DNA of 64,000 nt from Stichopus chloronotus (lineage: Eukaryota; Echinodermata; Holothuroidea; Aspidochirotida; Stichopodidae), in NCBI GenBank assembly GCA_021234535.1, contig CM037830.1:62001-126000 (forward strand), read 5' to 3'. Numbering within the stretch: position 1 is the first letter of the stretch; each line of letters starts with the position of its first letter. Shown here piece after piece: positions 38,501 through 50,500 of the stretch. The notes under the pieces are model-generated. The model did not search any database, was not told the origin of the DNA, and worked only from the letters and a program-made list of their open reading frames with translations. The position numbers and the translations under genes were made by a program.

Positions 38501-41500
38501 TTTACAACAAAGTCATTTTCATTATACAGGTCTGGTGACACAAAAATAAATTACATGGTAATGTAATCCTGGGGCACGATTCAACTTGTTAAGTTATATT
38601 TTATTGTTAGTTAATGTGGCGTCTGAAAAAATAAAAACTGAAATTTCACCCAATAACGACGATGCACCGCACACAATTTTCGAAGGTGTTCGATCACACA
38701 AATAAATAAGAAGCAATGGACAGTTGTCCATTATATTCTTGGTCTTACTGACAAATGGCACTTATTCTTTTACATACCACTGTTCCTGGTACATCATATA
38801 GGTCAATAGTTAGGGCTCTCTCACTTGGATCCAGTTTTCGATTAAGTAACGATTCTGTAGTAGAAAAGTAAGTGGAAGTAAAAATTATGATTTACGGAAT
38901 CATCATCAATATTTCAACCAATTTTCCGGTAATGCCTTAAATAATGTCCTAATTCAACATACATTTCACCGCTCTTAGATCCAAAAGGTCATTACAATGC
39001 AATATAGTTTGACCAATACCAAAGTGATACTGACCACTGATTCAGTGCCTACCATTGGTGTGCCATATGTGTGCATAGTATGTAGACCTCATGAGAGATG
39101 TAAAGACCAAGGAAATATTACAAAATACAGCGTAAGGAGGAATGGCAGATAAACATTTACAAACCTAAGAGAATTTATCATACATCACATAACTTTTTAA
39201 ACATTCGCTAAAAAATAACTTTTTCCAATTATTGCAATTCCTACATGTACGCAGATCCTGGTGGTGACAAATTTTCAGTGGTGATGACATGATATATAAC
39301 GTGTCAATTTGTTTTGACCAAACTCTGCATTTCGAATTCTCTTGCATTGTGCTTTGGCTAGGTTTGATCCAGCATTGTATAAACGACATGCTACAAAAGA
39401 CGGGAGTTATTTCTAGTGCCACTGCAACGCGTAACTTCTACTTAGTTTGGTTTTCCCCAGTTTTCTTTTTTTTTCTTTCTGCAGACTCCAAAACTACAAT
39501 TCTAAGCCATGATATCTAAAAATTAAGGAGGCCTTGGATGATCCATGGTTGGGCCTGAGAACTGTTATTTCCTGGGATCTGGATGGTACGTTTGTCCACG
39601 ATTTTCTTTGTTCACTACTTGCAAACCTATGGTGCCGCGGTCGTGGTAGATCTTAAGAGATTTTTCCCCCAGGATGGCAATGGAAGAATTATACATCGTC
39701 AAATTATTCTTGGTTCTAATCTAATAAGCCTGTTTCTAACCCTAACAATGATTTTGAAACAAGTTAAAAAAAAATGAAAATGCAATTTCCCAATGTTTAA
39801 AAAAAATCACGCACACCGCACGAGCGATAAGCCCTTGAGTTAGCTATTTTAATTCTCTTCAATGCTTGTACTGTAATGAAAATGTAGTGGCTCGGAAACG
39901 TGTAATGATCGAGTAAGCAGAATGGTATGAATAAAGTACAACTGTACATGCACATCTTTGGTTAACTAAATGCCCAAAAGAATAAGAAAAATCGGGACTA
40001 TCGGCGTATGTGGTGGATGTAAGATTTGAGGACAGATGCAAAGAATTACAAGCTTGCATATGGATATAGTTTTGGAAGAGTTGAACACTTATGAAACAAC
40101 ATAAAATCAACGAAAAATCAAATCAGTTCATTATTGTCACGAACGCTTCCTTCTTCCTAATAAGATGCAAAACAAATCTATACAGTTTTGAAAGTTCTTG
40201 GTCAATAAATAGGAAAAAATTACAGTGACATTCAAAATACATTAAAATACAGAAAAAGTATAGGAAGATTTATGGTGATATAGTTGTGTGTTCAGAGAGA
40301 GTTTGGACTTATTTATGTTTCGTTGATTTTAACTTCAAAGAAGCAATTTGGATTCTCCCTACTCTAATAGGATTAGGGAACATCTACCTGGTAAATCAGC
40401 CATCTATGATCATATAATCAACTGTAAAGAATGCAGGTCCTCTGACAAAGGCACCTTCACCATCTTAGCGACCAGCAGTTTAGATTTGAAAAAAAAAAAC
40501 AAGAAAAAAGGGATTAACGAAAGGTTAACTATCCATCTTTTCGTCCGTTTGTCCACCCTTCTGTTCACTTCTTCATCGGTCTGCTCATCCCATTGCCTAC
40601 AGATCTGCCTATATGTCAGTCCGTCTATCTGTCTGTTTGTATATCTGTATAGTCTTTCTGTCTATCCGTTTATCTGTATATCTGCCAATCTATCTAATCT
40701 TCCGTCCATCAGGCTGCCTATCTGTCTATCTGTCTAATCAATCCGTCCATCCGTCTTTCCGATTGGCGGGGATATCAAGAACAGGGATCTTCGTATAATA
40801 AGTTGATGTTTGATGATTGTTAAACCGAAATACTTCATACATTTTCTAAAGACACGAATCTTTTCGAACGTTTCCTAAGCCAAGGTTTCGTGCTTTCTCC
40901 AGTTGTCTTCACTCTAGACAGGTTCCAGGAGGGGAGATACCTTCTTATCAAGTTTGCTGATGATGCGTGGGGTTGGCTCATCTATAGTGATGATGTCGGA
41001 TGAGGCATATAGTTACCAGCTACTGTCATTCGTGGAATACTGTGACACCATTTTTTTTTTAAAACGGAAGCTTTCAAAAAAGGTTATTGATTTTCGTAGT
41101 TCCGCTGTCCACCTTCCGGGCACATCCCTATGTTCCGACTTCTCTATGTTTCGACAGCACTTAATTTCGACGTCTCTATGTTCCGACAACCCTATATTTC
41201 GACGTTTCAATATTCCGACATCTCTATGTTTCGACGTCTCTATATTCCGACAAAAGTTAACTTTGGCGCCGAAGAAAATGTACATTGGCGTCGAAGAAAA
41301 TGTATATTGGCACCGAAGAAAATGTACATTGGGGCCGAAGAAACGTACTTGGGCGCCGAAAAAGTACATTGGCGCCGAATATGATCGACGCCAAAGTACC
41401 CTTTTCATCGGTGCCAATGTCCATTTTAACGGCGCCAAAGTATAATTTTCTACCGACGTCAAAGTACACGTTGTTGTCGGCGTCAAAGTACACTTTTAGG

Positions 41501-44500
41501 GGGTCAAAGTATATTCTTCACCGGCGCCAAAGTACGTATGAATCGTTTCCAAAGTACACTTTAATCGGCGCCATAATTCATTTATATGATCGGCCCCAAA
41601 GTATCCTTTTCATTGGCGCCAATGTTCATTTTAACGGCGCCGAAGTACAATTTTTGGGTGGGCCAAAATACACTCTTCATAGGCGCCAAAGCGCTAATGT
41701 ACATTCTTCGCCGAAGTACACTTCTTATTGGCAGCAAAGTACACAATTTGTCGAAGCATAGAGATGTCGAAACATAGAGAAGTCGGTATATAGAGTTGTC
41801 GGAATATAGATATGTCGAAACATAGACACGTAAATGAAGTCTCTATATTCCGACGTCTCTATGTTCCGACAAAAAATGTACTTTGGTGCCGATTTGTCGG
41901 AACATAGAGATGTCGGAACAAAGAGATGTCGAAACATAGAGATGTAACCCCACCTTCCACCAGGTGTCATAAGGATTGTAGAGACTGCCACGGAATGGCG
42001 ACAAAAAAGTTTGAATAGATATGTGTCCAAGCAGACAACAGATGGGATTAAAATTTTGCGCTTCGTGTCAGTTAGATGTACAAAATTCTCATTTCGACTT
42101 CATTTTCAGACAGATTCAGGTGGCAATGTACAAACTATTTCTTGATTGAATTATAACAATTAGACATAGACTTAGTAAACTGCAAGGATGAAGCCTGGTT
42201 AGCTGGTGACGGCTCTCGGCTTCCGAGCGGGTATTTGTAGTATACTGTAGTTAGGCTAACTGGGCAGGACGACCGCTATACTCACGTTGAGATAACTGCA
42301 GGCAGAAGTTGATGTAAAACGGTGATCGTCCGTACCAAAATGGTTAGTTCACGGCTTCGCCGCGAAGCGCAGGGATCCCTTCGCTTCAGGACTTTTCAGT
42401 ACTTTAATTTTCCAGCGACTTCATCAAAAATTCCCAGCAGACAGAAATCACAGAATAACATTTCTCAGGAAGAGGTCTTTCTTGCAACTAGTCTCCACTT
42501 CTTCACCGCAAGGGAACATTTACTTTGCGAGAAGACCCTTTCATTGTGACTGGTCACCACAGTTTAAAATTAATGAAACGCTACTTTGCGAGAAGATTTT
42601 CTCTTGCGACAACAGCCGCGAAGACTTCGCCGGAAGTTTCCTTGCTTTTAAAAACAAACCTCGGCAGTAACTAGACCTATTGCATTCTTGTTTTAATTTG
42701 AAACTCCAGTGGGAGGCAGCTTGCATGCTTTCCACAGTAATTGTGGGTGTTTGATACGGTGGAGTGCATAGAGTACAGCTGGTCTGTGCAACAGCCTGCA
42801 TACACTACTTTCACTCTATTTTCTTAGCATTGTGACGTCTAAATCTAACGTACTCTGGTAGTACTCTCATTTGTTTCATCGGTGTCATTTAGACATTACC
42901 TCTTGAGACTCTCATTCCCTCTCATCAAAATTTCCTTCATTTGAAAAATAAAGTTTTATTTACACATTTTCCTTATTTAGTAGGTGTTGACAACAAAGAT
43001 GGAACAATGATACTCTTTAGGTAGGGCACCACGATTAAACAAGATATTCCACAATCAGCACCAAATAGCGGGATACCTAAATTGATAGAGCGCCTTTAAT
43101 ATGATTTAAGAAAGAGGAAGAAACTATCATAATGGAGCTTTTTCGCTATGATGAAGAAGACAATGTAAAGTTTTCCTTTGGAAATTGCATTGTAACTGTA
43201 ATCCGAACATTGAATTTAGAATCATCGTAAATATATTTCATGGAGTATTTTTAGATGTGCAGCTGACAATAGCCAACATTTTTACAAGTTCTGTGAATTA
43301 CATCACGACAAGTTGAAAAGTAAGTCCTCCCAACTCGCAAAAAATGTGACTCGCTCAGGGCAGGAATATTTATTTCGCTTAGCAAGCAGGGAGGTAAAAA
43401 GCACATTATAAATCATTTTGATCGAAACTGAAATAAAAGACAAGAGGGCAATCCACGGAGTTGCGTATCTCATCGCCAACATGCATTGATTTCATTACAG
43501 GGCATCATGCACACAGGGATTTGTAATAGTTTACTGCAACCACATCTCACAGAGCCCTAATTCGGGGAACTGGTTGTGTTAAGTGGAAGGCATTCTTCAA
43601 GCATAAAATGGTGGTAAGCATCTCAATACTGATATCTACTGTAAGGTAGCAAACTTAAGGTTATAGCCTGGTGCTACTAGGCTCAAGTAACGATAAGTTA
43701 TGGCTCAAAAGTATCTGTGCATATTACTCTACATAACACAATTAGGACCTATAACATTGGGTTATTCCAGGTAGGTTAGGCTTAGTGGTTAGAGTTAGGG
43801 GCAGGATATAAGAGCATCCCTCTATGGGTATTTGCACATAAGCCTCCTATTTACCTGTCCAGGACCTGGTTCTGCTAAAATTATTGTTTCATTTAAAAAT
43901 AATGTTCTCATAAAAGACATTATCCACATGGGCCAGTTCTGCTAAAGATGTTTCGGCTAAAGTTAAAAAGGTGGTGTCTATTGACCCAGATGCTGGATCT
44001 AAGTTTGCTACCAAACAAACATACAATTTCACCAGTTTACTATAAGAGTAATATACTGTATCTTCATTATTGTGTTCATAGGAAAGGCCTTGCAAAATTT
44101 TGCGTATAATGCTTAATTAGCTCTCAAGATATGGTGGAAATACAAATTTTGGGGCAAAATTGGCTTTTTTTTTTCTAAATAAATCAGCACATTTCACCCT
44201 CTTAATACAAAAGTGATATACCTTGAATATTACATTCTCAAGTAAGTCCTTGCAAAATTTTATATTAAATGCTCAAATACATTTCAAGATATGCTGGAAA
44301 TACCAATTTTGGGACAAAATTGGCTTTTTTCCTCCAAAATCAGCAAATTTCACTGGATTTACCATTACAGTAATATTATGTTGAACAATGTGTTTTCAGG
44401 AAAGTCCTAACAAAACTTTAAGTTAATCGGTCTAATAGTTCTCAAGATATGCTGGAAATACCAATTTTGGGGCAAAAATGGCTTTTTTTCCCCTCAAAAA

Positions 44501-47500
44501 TCAGCAAAATTCACTGGATTTATCATTGCAGTGATATTATGTTGAAAAATGTGTTCTCAGGTAAGTACTTACAAAAATTTAAGTTAAATGGTCTAATAGT
44601 TCTCCAGATATGCTGGAAATACCAATTTTTGCGCATAAATGGCTTTTTTTCTCAAAAATCAGCAAATTTCACTCTCTTTACTACAAAAGTGATATACCTT
44701 GAATATTTCATTCTCCGGCAAGATTTGCAAAATTTTGCATTAAATGCTCAAGTACTTCCAAGATATGCTGGAAATACCAATTTGGGGGCAAATTGGCTTT
44801 TTTTTCCTAAAAAATCAGCAGATTTGACTCAACTTGTCATACATCTCGCACATATTGGGAACATGCACAACCTTACCAAATTTCAACTTAATCGTGGATC
44901 TATGAAATTTTTTGGACACCTGGTTAAATTACACTCTTGGTATTGTTCAACAATGTATTGTTTAACAATGACGTTGGTTCATAATAATGAAATGCACTGA
45001 TGACCTATGTTTTGCATGTCCGGAATTTCATAACATTTGGTCGCTGATGAAGCACATCATATATCGGATTGTTAGACTTTCACACACAGAAACTTTGTGC
45101 AGACTTGAAGTACGATTGACGGGAATTTAGGGGATATTTATATTAACAAAAAAAAAAAAGCTGGTACGTTACGAGGCGAGCAATGGCTTTAGTCTGCTTA
45201 GATAGCCTTCTTACAGCTAGTATGTAAGTGATGACGCCACTGGAACCTCGTCCCCAATGAAAGCCCTACTCCTGACACCAGTTGTGGAGGAAAACGGGGT
45301 CTGACCCTTGGTGATAAGGATAGAAAAGTGGGGGCTAAAGAGCAAATTAAAGAGAATGCATAGTTCTTTAGGATTCTTATATCATCGCGAACAGTCTAAT
45401 ACGTGTTACCATTTTCGCATAAATTGATTTTTTCCATTAATTGAGAAATGATATCTTATTGTCATCTTATCTCCTATTCATGCAACCTAAAACGCTAGGA
45501 GAGTGCCTTTAAAGGGAGCAGGGGTGTAGCCAGCTTTTTGTGAGACGGGAAAGTCAACTCCTCGTCCCTACTCGTGATCGTCGTCCTGTGGGAGGAGTAT
45601 AAGAGGAGGGGTGCTCCCTTCCTAGGGCTTAAGGCAGGATCTCAAATGCGTCAGTCCACAGATACGTGGCATGGGGAGAGGTTTAAGAGGATGAGCATTC
45701 CCCTCTCCTTTGCCTTACAAATGATCATTTTTGCCCGTCTTTGTTGCCCAATCATGATGTAAAATTGACTTTTTGACAGCTGCTTCAATGAACCTAGCAT
45801 AAAGGCTAAAGGACGAAAAAATTAATGGAGGTGGCTCACTGCCGGCAGGACATTCTAAGCGAGGTTCCACCACCGGATCGTACAAGAAAATTGGTGGCTT
45901 TTCAACCTTCAAATGCCTGCAAACGGCACTTCTCTGTGTTCCAAGCTGCATGTATTAAGCCTTGAAATAGAGATCTCATGCCTTCAAATTCTCAGTTCTC
46001 ATAAAATCAATCAATGAAAAGTTGTAATACATATCACATTGAATTTGGCATCCTGTTTCATTTATTTGTGGAGCAGGAAGGAAAGTATGGGGTACTGAAC
46101 AGACATTTAGCCCTCTCTTTCTTATTGGATGATTGAAAATTGGGGGTTGGCGGTTGAAAGTTATCTAACGCAATGATGCAAAACCCGATTGGATTGTTTT
46201 AGGGGAAACGGCTGGGTAAAACACGAGATTATTGCATGTTACCGCAGTGAAACAAGTTCCAGTTTTTTTTTAATGAAACTGACGTACTTTTAAGTACAGT
46301 AGTAGAGTTGACATACTTGATTACAAAATATTGATCGCTATGGCAATAACCTTAGTTGGCATTGACAAGCAATACTTTTGGGGAGTGAATACTTTTGGGG
46401 CTATGAATACAACGGCATTCTCCTTGCATATAGGCGTATCGCACTAAGTGAAAAGTAAATATTATTATAATTTTTGGTTCTTTCTCAACATTTGTGTTGG
46501 TATGTATTTTTCACTCTGATCTCGGAGTCCCATACCCGGACTCTGGGAGATCCAGTGTCCTTCTGAAGATGTGGGCAGTGCATAGCCAGGCTCGTAGCCA
46601 GCCCGTGTGGAGGGGAGGATCTTTTTACCAAGATGTGGACCTTCCTCCAAATACGGAAGCGCCTGGAGCGTGCCGTAAGCATGCAGTTGCTAGGGGTCCG
46701 GTGGCAGTTTCCCGGGAAATTTTGAAATTTGCAGATTTACCGCAATCTGGAGCATTTTAGCGGACTACAAAAGACCTTCTGTCGTAGACAATTTACATAA
46801 ACAGAAGACACAAGGGTGTAGCCAGGAATGTGTGAAGGGGGGGGGGGTGCGAACTTGTGAAGACTATCTAAGCCGAGCGCCATCATCGTTTGGCGCGGAG
46901 CGTACAAGAAAATTTTGAGTTTTACAAAACTCCCAGATGGCGGGAAATAGCCCTTCCCAAGTCTTTTCAGTTGCATGAACCCAGCCTTGAAATAAAGATC
47001 TCATGTCTACAATTTCTCGATCACTGAGAAAACAATAAGTCTGTGAAAAAATGATGCGATGCCGAGATGAGTATTCAAAGAAACGTTTGGCTCTACAAAC
47101 ACTCAGATAGTAGAAAACTGCCCTTCCTGGGTGTTTTGCATGCATACATGCATGCTCCCAAACCTGCATTCCACCCCTGCCTTGGTAGGCCTGCGCATAC
47201 ATTGAGGGAATTACTATTTAGCGATATCGTGGGAAAAAAAGCGAAAATGAGATCAAGCAAGGTTGCCCTATTCGCCCTCCTATTTTCCTGTGTATTTCTG
47301 GCGAAGACCTAAAAAAAAAATACCACAATATGGCCAAGGGGGGGGGGGGTCGCCTCATTCGCCCCCTCCTTGGCTACGCTCCTGGGTAGACACTCTTTGG
47401 TAGTCGTGACGGTTTGAACAGGGCTTAAAATGTACCGACTGCACCAGACTACATTTGAACATATTTAATCGGGCCCGGCGACGTCTTACGACACAACTGA

Positions 47501-50500
47501 ACTCTAGTTGTGGAACCCTTCACACGGTCACGACCACAGCAGACGCGGTGGGTAGTCGCCGTTGTGTCGCAGCTTGTCGTGGCATAGACTTTGCAAAGTC
47601 TTTCTCGGCAAATGAATTCTCCTCCTTTGGTACATTCCTCACAGTTTGAGCTGCAGCCTACTTGTACCTAAACGAGGATATGTACTTATCTAGCAATCGC
47701 GTTTCCCTGTGATTGCCGTCCGCCGGAAAGACTTTGGACACTCGATATAATTATGTACAAATGAATAGTCACGTTTGACTTTACGGTTAATACATATTAG
47801 AATACTACGCGTTGGTCTCTTGAAATAAGCCAATAGCAGAGATCGAACAATGAGCGAAAATAACGGTACCTAGGCTAACTTTCGCCCTATCACCAGATTT
47901 GCCAACGTCAGAAATAGGATATCGCTAAGAGAGACCTGAAACAGTTGCAGGAGAGTAGAATATTACCATGATAGTTACGTAACTAATCAGTCGTAGGTCC
48001 TTTCCCCATCATCACTCCCATCATTTCTCACGATGGATGTGATTGGCTTCTACCGATTTTGGTAGCGAAAAACAATGGTTTTAGTTAAAAGTTGTGTGCA
48101 TAATTAAAACGAGTGTCCAGAGTCTGCGAGGGTAGCGATCAATGAGGGGAGTAAACACTCTTCAGGAAGAGCATATGGATGTTCCTTCAGGGGTGGCGGA
48201 ACCAAGATTAGGAACAGAAACTTTCCAGCCCAAGCAGACTCTACAGAGTCTAGTCGTGGCAGTGTGTCCCGGGCTTTGTATTGTATCTAGTTTAATGATA
48301 TCCACGGCCACAATGACATGACCATGCATGCGCATTTTTGAGCTTAATATCTCATCACCCCACATAGTATATCTATGTGGTGATGAGATATTGTGGTCAG
48401 TTTGGGCCTGCATGCATTTTATGACATAAGTGGAAAGGTTTTATCTTTCTGCTAAAAGTGAACGGAAATTATGTCAAGATAAAATAATATTTCATAGTTG
48501 ACCCTTCAAACATAGGGCTTGAAAAATGGACCTCCCTTAAGTTAGTGTGGGTCGTTCGAACGCTCCGACCCCCCTGGCCATGGGCCTGGTGGCAATACTG
48601 TCTTTGTCAGTTGTTGCACTTTGTGATTGTCTGGAATTTGTTACAGAAGTCTCTCTGGATGGTTGGTAGTCAACTTTAATTTTCTTTTTTTCATTTTCTT
48701 TCTCGACTATGTATCACTCGTTGGGTATTGCCAACCTCTGGGAAAACACTGACCGCAAATAGATGCAAAATATTGCACCTGATTTTGTTTAAGGTCACCT
48801 GGTAGTTTATAATTTCTGAAAAAGAATAAAACCCTGTCAAAGTTAGAAAGTAAAAACTGAATGATCTTTTCGGTAGATTACGATAGCATAAATAGAGCTA
48901 TCCAAATTAGTGCTATTTTTCCAAAGAAAGTTTTTCTCATTAATTGAGAAATTGCAGACATGACAGACCTATTTCAAGGCTGGGCACATGAAGCCCAGAA
49001 CATAAAGGAAGTGCGGTTTCCGACCACATGGGGGGGGGGGCAAAATTTTTGGATTAACTCCGCGCCAACGAATGGTTGGTTCCGCTTAGTCCTGTCTACA
49101 GTGCACGCAAAAGGCTTTTTCCTCAGACCAAGTTCCCCACCCCTGCTGAAAACCCTGGATAGCACTTAATATGTGATACCGATGACGTATAAGCAAAACA
49201 TGCCGTTTACATTCTTTTCATATTCTGCCTAACCGACGAAAGTTGTTTTTTTTTTTTTTTGGAGGGGGGGGGGGAGGAAGTTCGAAATTTCGCCGAGGGT
49301 TTGAAAAGCCAACATTTTCTTGCACTCTCCGCTCCTTGGCAACTGATGGTAGCACTCCGCTTAGATTGAGATAAACTTTATTGTAAACATAAAACCATGG
49401 GAAATTGTATTCCTAACAGCCGAACACATAAAAACAATTATGAGCTAAATCAAATACTAAAAAGTCAAAAAGAAGATATTAAAAGCCAAAAATGAAAAGA
49501 GAAAAAGAACCAGAAAGAAGAAAGGCTTTGTGATTCCTTGTCACATGGCTATATCATGACAAACATGAAATTCCCAGATAACAAATATAAGTGCAATTAC
49601 AATTATTCTCCTTGGACGGTTAAGGTCAATTACAGTAATTCTTCTTGGTTTTTACCTCCCCTTAATTTGCGAGAGAGAATGGGCGATCTTTTATTCCAGT
49701 GAGTGGACTCTCTCGCGAAAGTCACCAGAAATAGTCGCTGTTACTTCACTCTGTTCTCTGATCCCACGGTGGGGCATTAACACTGCTATCGTTGGAAGTG
49801 ATCGATAAGTAGTGAAACTTACTCACTAAAGAACAATACATGGCTTTTCTGAATGATTATGTTTGACAGTAACTAGTTAATACATCTATTCACTCTCTTT
49901 GGATCATATTTTTTACTCACGCTCGACATTTTTAAATGTCGAGCGTGAGTAAAAAATATGATCCAAAGAACAAAAAAAAATCTTAAAATATTTGTAGTTT
50001 TGCTTTGTATAAGATCAGAAACAATACAAGAAATACCAATAAACAGCCAATTGTTGGCACAGGTTCTTTTGTTCCTGAAATCGAAAACGAGTTCTTTTGC
50101 TCTCTTCACAGCAAGTACTAACATTAAGTACTTACACAGTTTGTATTTTATGGCTATAGGAATCAATACTATCATTGAATAAGTGACCTGTTATAACTGT
50201 ATTATGTGTATATTTAATAATTGAACAAATCTGATCAGTAAATTTGTAATTATTGGTATAATGACACAACAAAACAGGTGATAAATAGCATCCTTGCTGT
50301 GCATCAGTACTGACTTTATATCCGAAGTGTATTCTCCCCACGTCGTTCTCCCAAAAGGACCTTGCCCTCAGGCCAAACCCCCAGATCCCCATCCGCTGTT
50401 AAAAAACCCTGTTAAAAAAAAAAAAAAAAAAACCCTTGATACGTGCCTGATATGTTCCATCAATGATGTATGGCAATATACGTCCCCAAATCATAAGATC

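Noticed and set aside
40954..42030. Five overlapping frames of about 80-160 codons on both strands
   Set aside because: Produced by minisatellite periodicity; the left end of the first is a LINE relic. Composition is repetitive and the frames exclude one another.
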